Shown: positions 18,946-26,172 of the stretch, in pieces
Position numbering within the stretch: the stretch's first letter is position 1
Layout of the letters: each line of letters opens with the position of its first letter
Source of the DNA: Candidatus Aminicenantota bacterium
GTDB lineage: Bacteria > Acidobacteriota > Aminicenantia > JAMOAD01
Assembly (NCBI GenBank): GCA_027061995.1
Contig: JAMOUT010000020.1
Span: 1-57,645, forward strand
Direction: 5' to 3'
DNA length: 57,645 nucleotides
Position numbers and translations under genes: made by a program
The notes under the pieces: model-generated
Databases searched by the model: none
What the model saw: only the letters and a program-made list of their open reading frames with translations
Told to the model about the DNA's origin: nothing

Positions 18946-19322
18946 ATTTGACGGAAAAAGGAAACACTGTTTTAAACAAAATCATTGAGATTATTAATGA
19001 AAAAAAAGGGGAGAATATCAAAGTATTGAAAGTCTCTCAATTAACAACTATCGCGGATTATATAATCATTGTATCCGGAAATTCCAACAGACAATTGATT
19101 GCAATTACCGAAGAGATTGAAAAAAAACTAAAGAAGATGAAGAGAAAACCATTGAGTGTCGTGGGAAAAGCGAATGCGGAATGGATTCTAATGGATTATA
19201 ATGATATTCTTATAAATATATTTTTAACCAAAACAAGAGATTATTATAATCTCGAGGAATTATGGGAAAGGGATGACAATTGCATATCCTTGCAAAAATT
19301 TGGTATTCAGGGACAGGAATAG
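18942..19322 (+). CDS. rsfS: Ribosomal silencing factor RsfS
   Basis: 126 residues, family length. The conserved core is TTIADYIIIVSGNSNRQL and ANAEWILMDYNDILINIF, where W-x-L-x-D-Y matches family members. It binds L14 and blocks subunit joining under starvation. GGAGG lies two nt before the ATG, which overlaps the nadD stop (ATGA). The nadD-rsfS order is widespread. Confidence 0.92.
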   Translation: MNLTEKGNTVLNKIIEIINEKKGENIKVLKVSQLTTIADYIIIVSGNSNRQLIAITEEIEKKLKKMKRKPLSVVGKANAEWILMDYNDILINIFLTKTRDYYNLEELWERDDNCISLQKFGIQGQE

Positions 19323-20226
19323 CAAGACTGTTTTAAAAAAAGTTCTTGATTTTGCCGCCGCAAAAACACCTATATTATTGATCGGGGGAAATGGAAGCGG
19401 TAAAAAAGAGCTGGCAAAAATTTATCATTATTCTGTTTTTGAAAATGAAGATGGATTTATCCATATAAATTCAAGTAATCTTGATGAAGAGATCGGATAC
19501 TCAATGTTATTCGGTTATAAAAAAGGGGCTTTTACGGGGGCTGAAGAGGATAAAAAGGGGATTTTGGAAGATAAAAAAACAATATATCTCTCTTCGATAG
19601 AGGATCTCCCTTACAACCTTTTCTCTCCGATACTTAATCTTCTGGAAACAAAAGAGTATTATCCTCTCGGGGATAAGGATAAAAAGGTGTTTAACGGAAA
19701 TTTTATTTTCTCTTCCAAATTAAAACCTGATAAATTAAGAAAACATATTGTGGATTCATTCTATTTTTTTATAAAGCCTTTTATTCTGAAAGTTCCCGAT
19801 TTAAAAGAGAGAAAAAAAGATATTTTACCTTTAATAAATTTCAAATTAAAGCGATTAAAAGATAAATCAGGAAAAAACAAGAGATTAAGCGATCGACTTA
19901 TTAAGTTTATAATGATCTATGATTTTAAAGGTAATATCAGAGAGCTTTTTAATCATATTGAGAGAGGTGTGATTGAAAGTGGAGATAGGGAGATTATTGA
20001 GGTAAAGGATATGTTTATTTCGGGGGAAAAAACATCAGCCGATGAGATATTAAAACAGGGTTTTGAAGAAAGGATAACACTTTCGGAATTAAAAAAAAGA
20101 TATATACTTGATATTTACAGGGAAACAGGTGGAAACAGGGAAAAGATGGCGAAAATTCTCGGTATGACAACCCGCAGTATTTACAATTATTTGAAAGAAT
20201 ACGGAATAATAGATGGAAAAGATTAG
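19273..20226 (+). CDS. Degenerate sigma-54 activator-like AAA+ protein
   Basis: 317 residues, without a receiver or other sensor domain. The Walker A GGNGSGKK is at 38-45, and GYKKGAFTGA at 81-90 is the intact sigma-54 contact loop. The Walker B segment reads IYLSSIEDL (104-112) where active members have FLDEIGEL: both acidic residues are serines (107-108). The arginine-finger region (about 158-170, usually FREDLYYRL) has no matching arginine. PDLKERKKDI and a Fis-type helix-turn-helix (NREKMAKILGMTTRSIYNYL) remain. It could still hold ATP and sigma-54 but should hydrolyse ATP poorly or not at all. It overlaps rsfS by 50 nt and rlmH by 14 nt, so it is cotranscribed with housekeeping genes. 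Start ATG is the least certain point. Confidence 0.8.
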   Translation: MTIAYPCKNLVFRDRNSKTVLKKVLDFAAAKTPILLIGGNGSGKKELAKIYHYSVFENEDGFIHINSSNLDEEIGYSMLFGYKKGAFTGAEEDKKGILEDKKTIYLSSIEDLPYNLFSPILNLLETKEYYPLGDKDKKVFNGNFIFSSKLKPDKLRKHIVDSFYFFIKPFILKVPDLKERKKDILPLINFKLKRLKDKSGKNKRLSDRLIKFIMIYDFKGNIRELFNHIERGVIESGDREIIEVKDMFISGEKTSADEILKQGFEERITLSELKKRYILDIYRETGGNREKMAKILGMTTRSIYNYLKEYGIIDGKD

Positions 20227-20677
20227 ACTGCTTGTGATAGGAAAAAACAAATTTCCTCTTCTTGATGATTTTGAAAAGGATTATGAAAAAAAAATCGGCA
20301 GATTGATAAGTTTCAGGATAGAAAGGATAAAAGGGTTTAATGAAAAACTTCCCGAAAAAAAACTTATTATCAAAGAGGGGGAGGAATTTTTAAAAAGGAT
20401 TGAAAAGGGGGATTGGACAATTGTTCTTGATGAAAGAGGTAAAGAGTTTGATTCGGTTGGATTTTCAAAATTTTTAAACAAGCTAACCGATACAAAAAAA
20501 AGGATAAATGTAGTATCGGGGAATTTCGCGGGTCTCTCACCCGAGCTTAAGGATAAAGCTGACTATATACTTTCCCTTTCCAAAATGACTTTTTCCAACT
20601 ATATAGCAAGAGTTGTTATTTTGGAGCAGATATATAGAGCCTTGACAATAAGCAGAGGGATAAAGTATCATAGATGA
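20213..20677 (+). CDS. rlmH: 23S rRNA (pseudouridine-1915-N3)-methyltransferase RlmH
   Basis: 154 residues, a SPOUT methyltransferase. VLDERGKEFDS and the C-terminal knot SLSKMTFSNYIARVVILEQIYRA followed by GIKYH are the family marks. The usual GGxxG before the knot reads VSGNFAGL and the PHQ triplet reads SNY, modest deviations in the SAM pocket. It methylates helix 69 of 23S rRNA, in keeping with the ribosome-linked genes upstream. It starts inside the preceding AAA+ gene. Confidence 0.92.
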   Translation: MEKIRLLVIGKNKFPLLDDFEKDYEKKIGRLISFRIERIKGFNEKLPEKKLIIKEGEEFLKRIEKGDWTIVLDERGKEFDSVGFSKFLNKLTDTKKRINVVSGNFAGLSPELKDKADYILSLSKMTFSNYIARVVILEQIYRALTISRGIKYHR

Positions 20678-20736
20678 TTTAATATTTTATCTAAAGAATT
20701 TGCGGTTTATTTTATAATAAACTATCTTCAACCTTT

Positions 20737-20765
20737 TTGCAAAAATTGTTTTTTTATGATATTAA
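20737..20765 (+). promoter_or_regulatory. Promoter of the small membrane exporter gene, leaderless
   Basis: TTGCAA (20737-20742), 17-nt spacer, TATTAA (20760-20765). Six nt separate the -10 box from the ATG at 20772, and no Shine-Dalgarno is present. Confidence 0.55.
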
Positions 20766-20771
20766 AACCGT

Positions 20772-21248
20772 ATGAATTTTAATACAATTTTAAAAGAGAG
20801 CATGAAAATAATAAGTTTTATGGGGGTTCAATATGCTTTCGGCAAAAAAGGTTCCTATCCATACGGTTTATTATTAAAATTCAGTTTATTAAAAATATCG
20901 GTGATAGTTGTTATCTGCGATATGCTGCAAACTCTTTTTCTCCTTCATCTGATAGAGGTTTCATTTGATAAAATAAATTTTTTAAAAAAAATAATGGATA
21001 AGATGACGCACTCGGAAGAATCAGAGAATAGAAACAAATTCAGAGATAAATTCAAGAAATGGGGAGATTGGGGATTATTTTTCGTAGCAGCTCTTCCCTA
21101 TGCGGGTGGTGCAATCTCGGGAAGCATCTTAGCATTTTCGATGGGGATAGAGAAGAAAAAGGCTTTTATAATCATAACACTCGGATGTATATTGGGAGCC
21201 CTTATATTTTACTTGAGTTTTACCGGAATACTTACTATTTTTAAATAA
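20772..21248 (+). CDS. Small multidrug-export-family membrane protein
   Basis: 158 residues with three or four membrane spans. The segment KWGDWGLFFVAALPYAGGAISG, about 96-118, is the conserved centre of the Sm_multidrug_ex family (PF06695), followed by a glycine-rich span. Despite the family name, no member's export function is firmly established to my knowledge. It stands alone after rlmH with its own promoter. Starts without a ribosome binding site. Confidence 0.75.
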   Translation: MNFNTILKESMKIISFMGVQYAFGKKGSYPYGLLLKFSLLKISVIVVICDMLQTLFLLHLIEVSFDKINFLKKIMDKMTHSEESENRNKFRDKFKKWGDWGLFFVAALPYAGGAISGSILAFSMGIEKKKAFIIITLGCILGALIFYLSFTGILTIFK

Positions 21249-21524
21249 ATGATTATAAGCTTCTTTTTATCATTTTATGGTCGTAATTATATGTTCTATT
21301 TCTAAAGAGTGGTGATAGTTCTTATCAAAAATAAAAAATTTTTTCATAACCCCGATTATATGAAAAGGGTAAAATTGATAGTTCAAGTATTAAAAAAACT
21401 TTTTTAACCATATGGATGTATATTTTTTACCATGGATTGATAAAATAAAGGGGAATCCATGCTAATTTTTATACCGAACAAGGGGAAAAAATTTACATGG
21501 AATAATAAAGGGTAAAATATCTAA
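21249..21524. other. Convergent intergenic region
   Basis: No gene. It contains the hairpin at 21431-21461 and two related stretches, TTTACCATGGATTG...ATAAAGGGG (about 21426-21453) and TTTACATGGAATAATAAAGGG (about 21492-21512), which look like an imperfect direct repeat. Confidence 0.35.
21431..21461 (+). terminator. Possible terminator between convergent genes
   Basis: Perfect 8-bp stem CATGGATT/AATCCATG with a 15-nt loop, followed by CTAATTTTT on the plus strand. The stem is modest in GC and the T run short, so it may end transcription inefficiently. Confidence 0.35.
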
Positions 21525-22529
21525 CTATGAAAATGAAATAAAACCACCTACCGATTCGGAAGGGATAAAACCGGAGTCAAGAATATTTTTCTTCAGAGTT
21601 TCCATATCCTCTTCCACATCCTCATAAACCTGATTTTTCCCCGGATAAATATTGTAAAGTTTTCTAACCCTGTCGGGTGTAAAGGAGGGCATTATAACAT
21701 TTGCTCCCACTCTTAACCCCTCCATCCTCGATTGTTTTTCAATTGCAGCCATTGCACTCGTTGAAGGGATATTTGAACAGGGGTTTAAGATTCTTAATAA
21801 TGATATTATTCTTAAGGATTTTGCAACGCCTCCGTAATTAAACTCTTTTAAGGGTGTATCGGGGTGAGGGATAAAAGGTCCTGCCGCAATCATATGAAGA
21901 TCTGATTTTGATAATTCTAAAATATCATTTGAAAGGATATCAATATTAGAATAGGGAAGATCTATGATAATACCGGAACCAACCTCATATCCCAGCTTTT
22001 TAAGCCATTCTATCATAATTATCCTTTCTCTAAGTTTTCTTCCGGGCCTCATCTTTTCATAAAGTTTTTCATCGAATGTTTCAACCTTAATCAGATATCT
22101 TTCCGCACCCGCATCTTTCCATCTTTTGAGTTCTTCAAAACCCCTTTCTCCGAGAGACAGAGTTACGGCAAGTTTTGAACCGTATCTTTTCTTGATTTTC
22201 ACTATTAATTTTTCAACAAACTCGGTAGTATAAAAAGGGTCATTTCCCGATTGAAGAACAACCGTTCCTATTTTATGATTAAATATTACGGCAACCGTCT
22301 CCAATATCTCATCTTCGCTTAATCTGTATCTTTTCACATTTTTATTGTTTGACCTTAATCCGCAGTATAAACATTTTTCCTTACAGATATTTGAAAATTC
22401 AACTATACCTCTGAGATATATCTCTTTACCGAAAATTTTATCTCTTATTTCGGATGCTTTATTAAAAATCTCTTTATCGCAACACCCTTCCAGATATTTT
22501 TTTATCTCACTTGATTTTATCTTCATCAC
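21525..22529 (-). CDS. hydE: [FeFe]-hydrogenase maturase HydE (radical SAM)
   Basis: 334 residues. C49, C53 and C56 in ICKEKCLYCGLRS are the radical-SAM cluster ligands, and the following RYRLSEDEI, LQSGNDPFYTTE and MRPGRKLRERI match HydE. HydE acts on the Fe(CO)2(CN)(Cys) synthon made by HydG to give the diiron precursor of the H-cluster. The last gene of the hydrogenase operon, its start overlaps aspA by 23 nt, so it is translationally coupled to it. Two adjacent ATG codons open the gene. Confidence 0.93.
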   Translation of the reverse strand: MMKIKSSEIKKYLEGCCDKEIFNKASEIRDKIFGKEIYLRGIVEFSNICKEKCLYCGLRSNNKNVKRYRLSEDEILETVAVIFNHKIGTVVLQSGNDPFYTTEFVEKLIVKIKKRYGSKLAVTLSLGERGFEELKRWKDAGAERYLIKVETFDEKLYEKMRPGRKLRERIIMIEWLKKLGYEVGSGIIIDLPYSNIDILSNDILELSKSDLHMIAAGPFIPHPDTPLKEFNYGGVAKSLRIISLLRILNPCSNIPSTSAMAAIEKQSRMEGLRVGANVIMPSFTPDRVRKLYNIYPGKNQVYEDVEEDMETLKKNILDSGFIPSESVGGFISFS

Positions 22530-23910
22530 TGTATCCCAATTTATACATTTTTTTCGGATTCAGAATATCATTTATCTCTTTTTCATTTAATATCCCTTTT
22601 GCTTTTAATATCTCTTTAATTGATTTTCCGGTTTTCTCGGATTCGATAACTATCTCCTCAACCTTTTTGTAACCGAGAATGGGAACAAGAATCGTTGCAA
22701 TACTTTTGCTTTCATCCAAATATTTTTTACACTTTTCACTATCAGCTTTTATCCCTTTTATGCATTTTTCCCTTAGTCCCTTTGTTATATTATTTAATAG
22801 TTTTAATGTTTCGAGAATTGCATCCGCAAGAAGAGGTAATAATTGATTCAGTTCAAGATTACCCGTCGAAGCAATGCTTGTAATAATTTGATCATTTGAC
22901 ACTGTTTTCAAACCTACCTGAACCACAGCTTCAAGAATAACGGGATTTACTTTTCCCGGCATTATTGTTGAGCCCGCCTGAACCGGAGGAAGTTTTATCT
23001 CTCCGAATCCTCCGTGAGGTCCGCTTGAAAGCAACCTTAAATCATTTGATATTTTAATAAGATTTACGGCATATGTTTTCAACATACCCGATATCTCCGC
23101 GAATGAATCAAGATTCTGAGTTGTATCAACAAGATTTTCCCCTCTTGCCGGATTCAATCCGGTGATATTTCGGAGAGTCTCGGTCACTTTAAAAATATAA
23201 TCTCGTGCCGCTCCGAGCCCTGTTCCCACGGCTGTTCCTCCGAGATTTATAACTTTTATCCTCTCTCTGCATTTAAATATCCTCCATCTGTCTCTTGAGA
23301 AAGCTTCGGCATAGGCTCCGAATTCCATACCGAGAGTTATCGGAACAGCATCCTGAAGCTGTGTTCTTCCGAGTTTAACAATATCTCTGAATTCAATCTC
23401 CTTTTTTTGAAATTCCTCCTGTAGTTTTGCAATCTCATATTCAAGCTCTTTCAAATAAAATAATACTGCAATTCTCAAAGCGGTAGGAAAAACATCATTA
23501 GTGGATTGATGCATATTAACATGATTAAGAGGGTGAATAATATCATATTCCCCCTTTTTTCTTCCCGTAATTTCAAGAGCTCTGTTTGCAATCACCTCAT
23601 TAAAATTCATGTTTAAAGAGGTTCCCGCTCCCCCTTGCAATGGGTCAACAATAATTTGTTCATGCAATTTCCCGTCAATAATCTCTTTTGCGGCGGAGAT
23701 GATTGCATTACCCTTATCTTTTTCAAGATACCCCAAGGATAAATTTGTTTCGGCAGCTGCGAGTTTAACCTGCGCAAAAGAGATGATGAATCTTTTATCA
23801 ATCTTCCTTTCCGATATCTTAAAATTATTTAATGCTCTTGCAGTATTGATTCCATAATAAATATCATCGGAAAGTTTTACCTCTCCCAAATTATCCTTTT
23901 CTATTCTCAT
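22507..23910 (-). CDS. aspA: Aspartate ammonia-lyase
   Basis: 467 residues, fumarase/aspartase superfamily. The mobile catalytic loop GSTIMPGKVNP carries the base S314. HQSTNDVFPTALRIA and GRTQLQDAVPITLG are the aspartase-type substrate-site segments, favouring AspA over fumarase. It splits aspartate into fumarate and ammonia. It lies between hydG-orfX and hydE, overlapping hydE, which ties it to H-cluster maturation. One reading is that it provides ammonia for the azadithiolate bridge; another is plain aspartate fermentation. AAGGAG lies seven nt before the ATG. Confidence 0.9.
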   Translation of the reverse strand: MRIEKDNLGEVKLSDDIYYGINTARALNNFKISERKIDKRFIISFAQVKLAAAETNLSLGYLEKDKGNAIISAAKEIIDGKLHEQIIVDPLQGGAGTSLNMNFNEVIANRALEITGRKKGEYDIIHPLNHVNMHQSTNDVFPTALRIAVLFYLKELEYEIAKLQEEFQKKEIEFRDIVKLGRTQLQDAVPITLGMEFGAYAEAFSRDRWRIFKCRERIKVINLGGTAVGTGLGAARDYIFKVTETLRNITGLNPARGENLVDTTQNLDSFAEISGMLKTYAVNLIKISNDLRLLSSGPHGGFGEIKLPPVQAGSTIMPGKVNPVILEAVVQVGLKTVSNDQIITSIASTGNLELNQLLPLLADAILETLKLLNNITKGLREKCIKGIKADSEKCKKYLDESKSIATILVPILGYKKVEEIVIESEKTGKSIKEILKAKGILNEKEINDILNPKKMYKLGYSDEDKIK

Positions 23911-24166
23911 CCAAAAGCTCCTTTAATTTTAATATTACATTATCAAGATTATCGTGTAAATCCTCCCCTTTTTGAAAAAACAGAAGATATCCGTCGTTTA
24001 TCTTAACTATCTCGGGAGATTCGAAACCGGAGGGGCGGATTCCGCATACAAAAGAATATCTCCTTCCGTATTTTTTCACAATCCAAATCCCCTCCGTCGA
24101 ATATCTATTATGGAGTTTTTTGAGATATCTTTCACACTCCCTAAAAATAAAGGTCTCTTTCACCAT
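23891..24166 (-). CDS. Small protein of the H-cluster maturation segment, unknown
   Basis: 91 residues, soluble. I recognise no family. An N-terminal helix (FIFRECERYLKKLHNRY) is followed by strands (GIWIVKKYGRRYSFVCGIR) and a C-terminal helix (DNVILKLKELLDENRKG). The start at 24166 is preferred since AAGGA stands eight nt upstream; an ATG eight codons earlier is in frame. It overlaps both hydG (26 nt) and aspA (20 nt), so it is tightly coupled to maturation genes. Confidence 0.6.
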   Translation of the reverse strand: MVKETFIFRECERYLKKLHNRYSTEGIWIVKKYGRRYSFVCGIRPSGFESPEIVKINDGYLLFFQKGEDLHDNLDNVILKLKELLDENRKG

Positions 24167-25628
24167 TCTCAATCCTTGTAATATATTCATTCAGCTTATT
24201 ATAAGCTTTGGGCATCTTTGTTTTTACTTCATCAAGTTCTTTTTTAATAAGAGCATCACCTATTTTTGCGGTCTCCTCGGATGCAAAATCCAAAAGCCAC
24301 TCTTTGAATGTTGTTATCGCATTTAGTTTGCAATACTTACCCTCTGTTCCCTCTCGCAAAAGATCCATTATACATTTTCCCGTTCTTCCGCACCTGTATC
24401 CCGCCGTGCAAAAAGAGGTTATATATCCCATTTTCGTAAGATCCCTTATAAGTTCATCCAATGAGCGCGGATCACCAATCATAAACTGTTGCCTTTCAAG
24501 CTCTTGCTCGGTGTATCTGTCACTGTAGGCACCTATCCCTATTCTCGTTGATGCATCCGTCTGGGTTATACCGAGAGGGAGAACCTTATCTCTAATCTCT
24601 CTTGATTCTCTCGCTGTTAAAATCATCCCCGTATAGGGAATTGCGAGTCTTAAAACTAGAATTATTCTTTCAAAATCCTCATCATTCACCATATATTCGC
24701 TGCTTTGTGTAAAAGGAGTGTTTGCAGCAGGCTCAAGTCTCGGAAAAGATACTGTATGAGGACCTATTCCGAATTTTTTTTCAAGTTCTATGGCATGATA
24801 TAAAAGAGCCATTGTTTCAAATCTCCAATCATAGAGTCCGTAAAGTGCTCCGATTCCGACATCATCAACTCCCGCTTCAAGAGCTCTGTGCATGCAATAT
24901 AAACGCCATTTATAATCCCCTTTGAGAGTTCCTTCGGGATGAACCTTTCTATGAGTTTCATGATGATAGGTTTCTTGAAAAACCTGAAATGTTCCGATTC
25001 CCACTTCCTGCAATCTTTTGAGTTCATCAATCTGAAGAGGAGCCGCGTTAACATTCGCTCTTCTTATATGACCGAACCCTTTTCTAACGGGAACTTTAAC
25101 GCCATATATTGTTCTCAAACTATTTTCAATATAATCAACACCGGTTAAAGGGTGTTCTCCGTAAACAACAATTAATCTTTTATGCCCTATCTTTCCGGCA
25201 AGAACTTCTGTTTCCCGTCTTATCTCATCTTCACTGAGAATTTTTCTTTTCATAATGGTATTGCTTGTTCTGAATCCGCAGTAAGCGCAATTATTGACAC
25301 AATAATCCCCGAGATATAGAGGAGCGAATGTAACTATCCTATTATCATAAACCTTAAGCTTTATTTTAAGAGCGGTCTCTTTCATCTCTTCAACAAGCTC
25401 GGGATTCTTCAGGTTTATAAGCATTGCTGTTTCTTCGGGAGAGAGTGTTTCAACTGCAAGAGCTTTTTCAAATATCTCCCTTATCCTGACAGGATCCTGC
25501 TGTTTGTCATCCTTGATATGTTTCCAAATCTCATCATCTTTTATAAAATCACTATCATCATCCATATACTTAACAATCTCATCCTCTTTTATCCTGTTTG
25601 CAACCCAGGATTTTAAATTCTCACTCAT
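24141..25628 (-). CDS. hydG: [FeFe]-hydrogenase maturase HydG (tyrosine lyase)
   Basis: 495 residues. The radical-SAM ligands C110, C114 and C117 lie in YCVNNCAYCGFRT. HydG splits tyrosine into p-cresol and dehydroglycine, then makes CO and CN on an auxiliary Fe-S cluster. The C-terminal auxiliary site reads CTAGYRCGRTGKC...YC with cysteines at 407, 413, 419 and 433. The known CX2CX22C pattern predicts 407, 410 and 433, so the middle cysteine is glycine here (G410), with an unusual cysteine three residues on. Length and remaining motifs are normal. AAAGGAGGAG precedes the ATG; it overlaps the upstream TM1266-type gene by 8 nt. Confidence 0.92.
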   Translation of the reverse strand: MSENLKSWVANRIKEDEIVKYMDDDSDFIKDDEIWKHIKDDKQQDPVRIREIFEKALAVETLSPEETAMLINLKNPELVEEMKETALKIKLKVYDNRIVTFAPLYLGDYCVNNCAYCGFRTSNTIMKRKILSEDEIRRETEVLAGKIGHKRLIVVYGEHPLTGVDYIENSLRTIYGVKVPVRKGFGHIRRANVNAAPLQIDELKRLQEVGIGTFQVFQETYHHETHRKVHPEGTLKGDYKWRLYCMHRALEAGVDDVGIGALYGLYDWRFETMALLYHAIELEKKFGIGPHTVSFPRLEPAANTPFTQSSEYMVNDEDFERIILVLRLAIPYTGMILTARESREIRDKVLPLGITQTDASTRIGIGAYSDRYTEQELERQQFMIGDPRSLDELIRDLTKMGYITSFCTAGYRCGRTGKCIMDLLREGTEGKYCKLNAITTFKEWLLDFASEETAKIGDALIKKELDEVKTKMPKAYNKLNEYITRIENGERDLYF

Positions 25629-25890
25629 TTATCTCCTCCTTTGATAATAAAGTTTTTACCTCAACCCCCTTTATTTGCCCGAGTTTACCGGTTAATGCTC
25701 CTATAATATCAGTCGAACCTTCAAAAATAAGGGAGATCACCCCTGTTTGTTTGTTTTTCAGCGGAACACCGAATCTACCCCTTATAAATTCGGCATACTC
25801 ATTTAAAAGTTTGTTTACCTTTTTTGTGTTGTTTAAATCATGGATAAAAATCCCGATTAAGCCAAGTCTTAAATTTTCTCTTTTTAACAT
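25621..25890 (-). CDS. TM1266-family hydrogenase-associated regulator
   Basis: 89 residues. LGLIGIFIHDLNNTKKVNKL, YAEFIRGRFGVPL and VISLIFEGSTDIIGALTGKL match the TM1266 family, ACT/NikR-C-like small proteins found with [FeFe]-hydrogenases. The fold usually binds a small ligand and forms oligomers. It is the second of two such genes in tandem, directly before hydG. AAGGAGG lies five nt before the ATG. Confidence 0.8.
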   Translation of the reverse strand: MLKRENLRLGLIGIFIHDLNNTKKVNKLLNEYAEFIRGRFGVPLKNKQTGVISLIFEGSTDIIGALTGKLGQIKGVEVKTLLSKEEINE

Positions 25891-25936
25891 TTCACCTCCT
25901 TGAGTCAGGAATAAGCCCTTCTCTCAGATCTGTTTT

Positions 25937-26170
25937 TTATTTAATCGTTAAATAATTCGATTTAATACCTCTGATAGAATTAATCTCATTAATGATTTTT
26001 TCCATCATATTTTTTTCAGCCTTAACAATAATAGTCATTATAAACTCATTTTCATCAACCCTCGGAAGCCCTATTCTTCCGAGAATAATATCAGCGTAAT
26101 TATGCAGTATCCCGTTCACTTCGTCCGATAACTCATTCGTAGGCAGTATAATTGTTATGGTATGAATCAT
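25937..26170 (-). CDS. Second TM1266-family regulator
   Basis: 77 residues, paralogous to the next gene: IHTITIILPTNELSDEVNGI, YADIILGRIGLPR, FIMTIIVKAEKNMMEKIINE and a C-terminal strand that aligns with the same fold. The start at 26170 follows the hydA stop by two nt; a longer frame upstream lies within hydA and has no ribosome binding site. Pairs of TM1266-like genes suggest a hetero-oligomer. Function as regulator is a family label rather than a shown activity. Confidence 0.7.
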   Translation of the reverse strand: MIHTITIILPTNELSDEVNGILHNYADIILGRIGLPRVDENEFIMTIIVKAEKNMMEKIINEINSIRGIKSNYLTIK

Positions 26171-26172
26171 TA

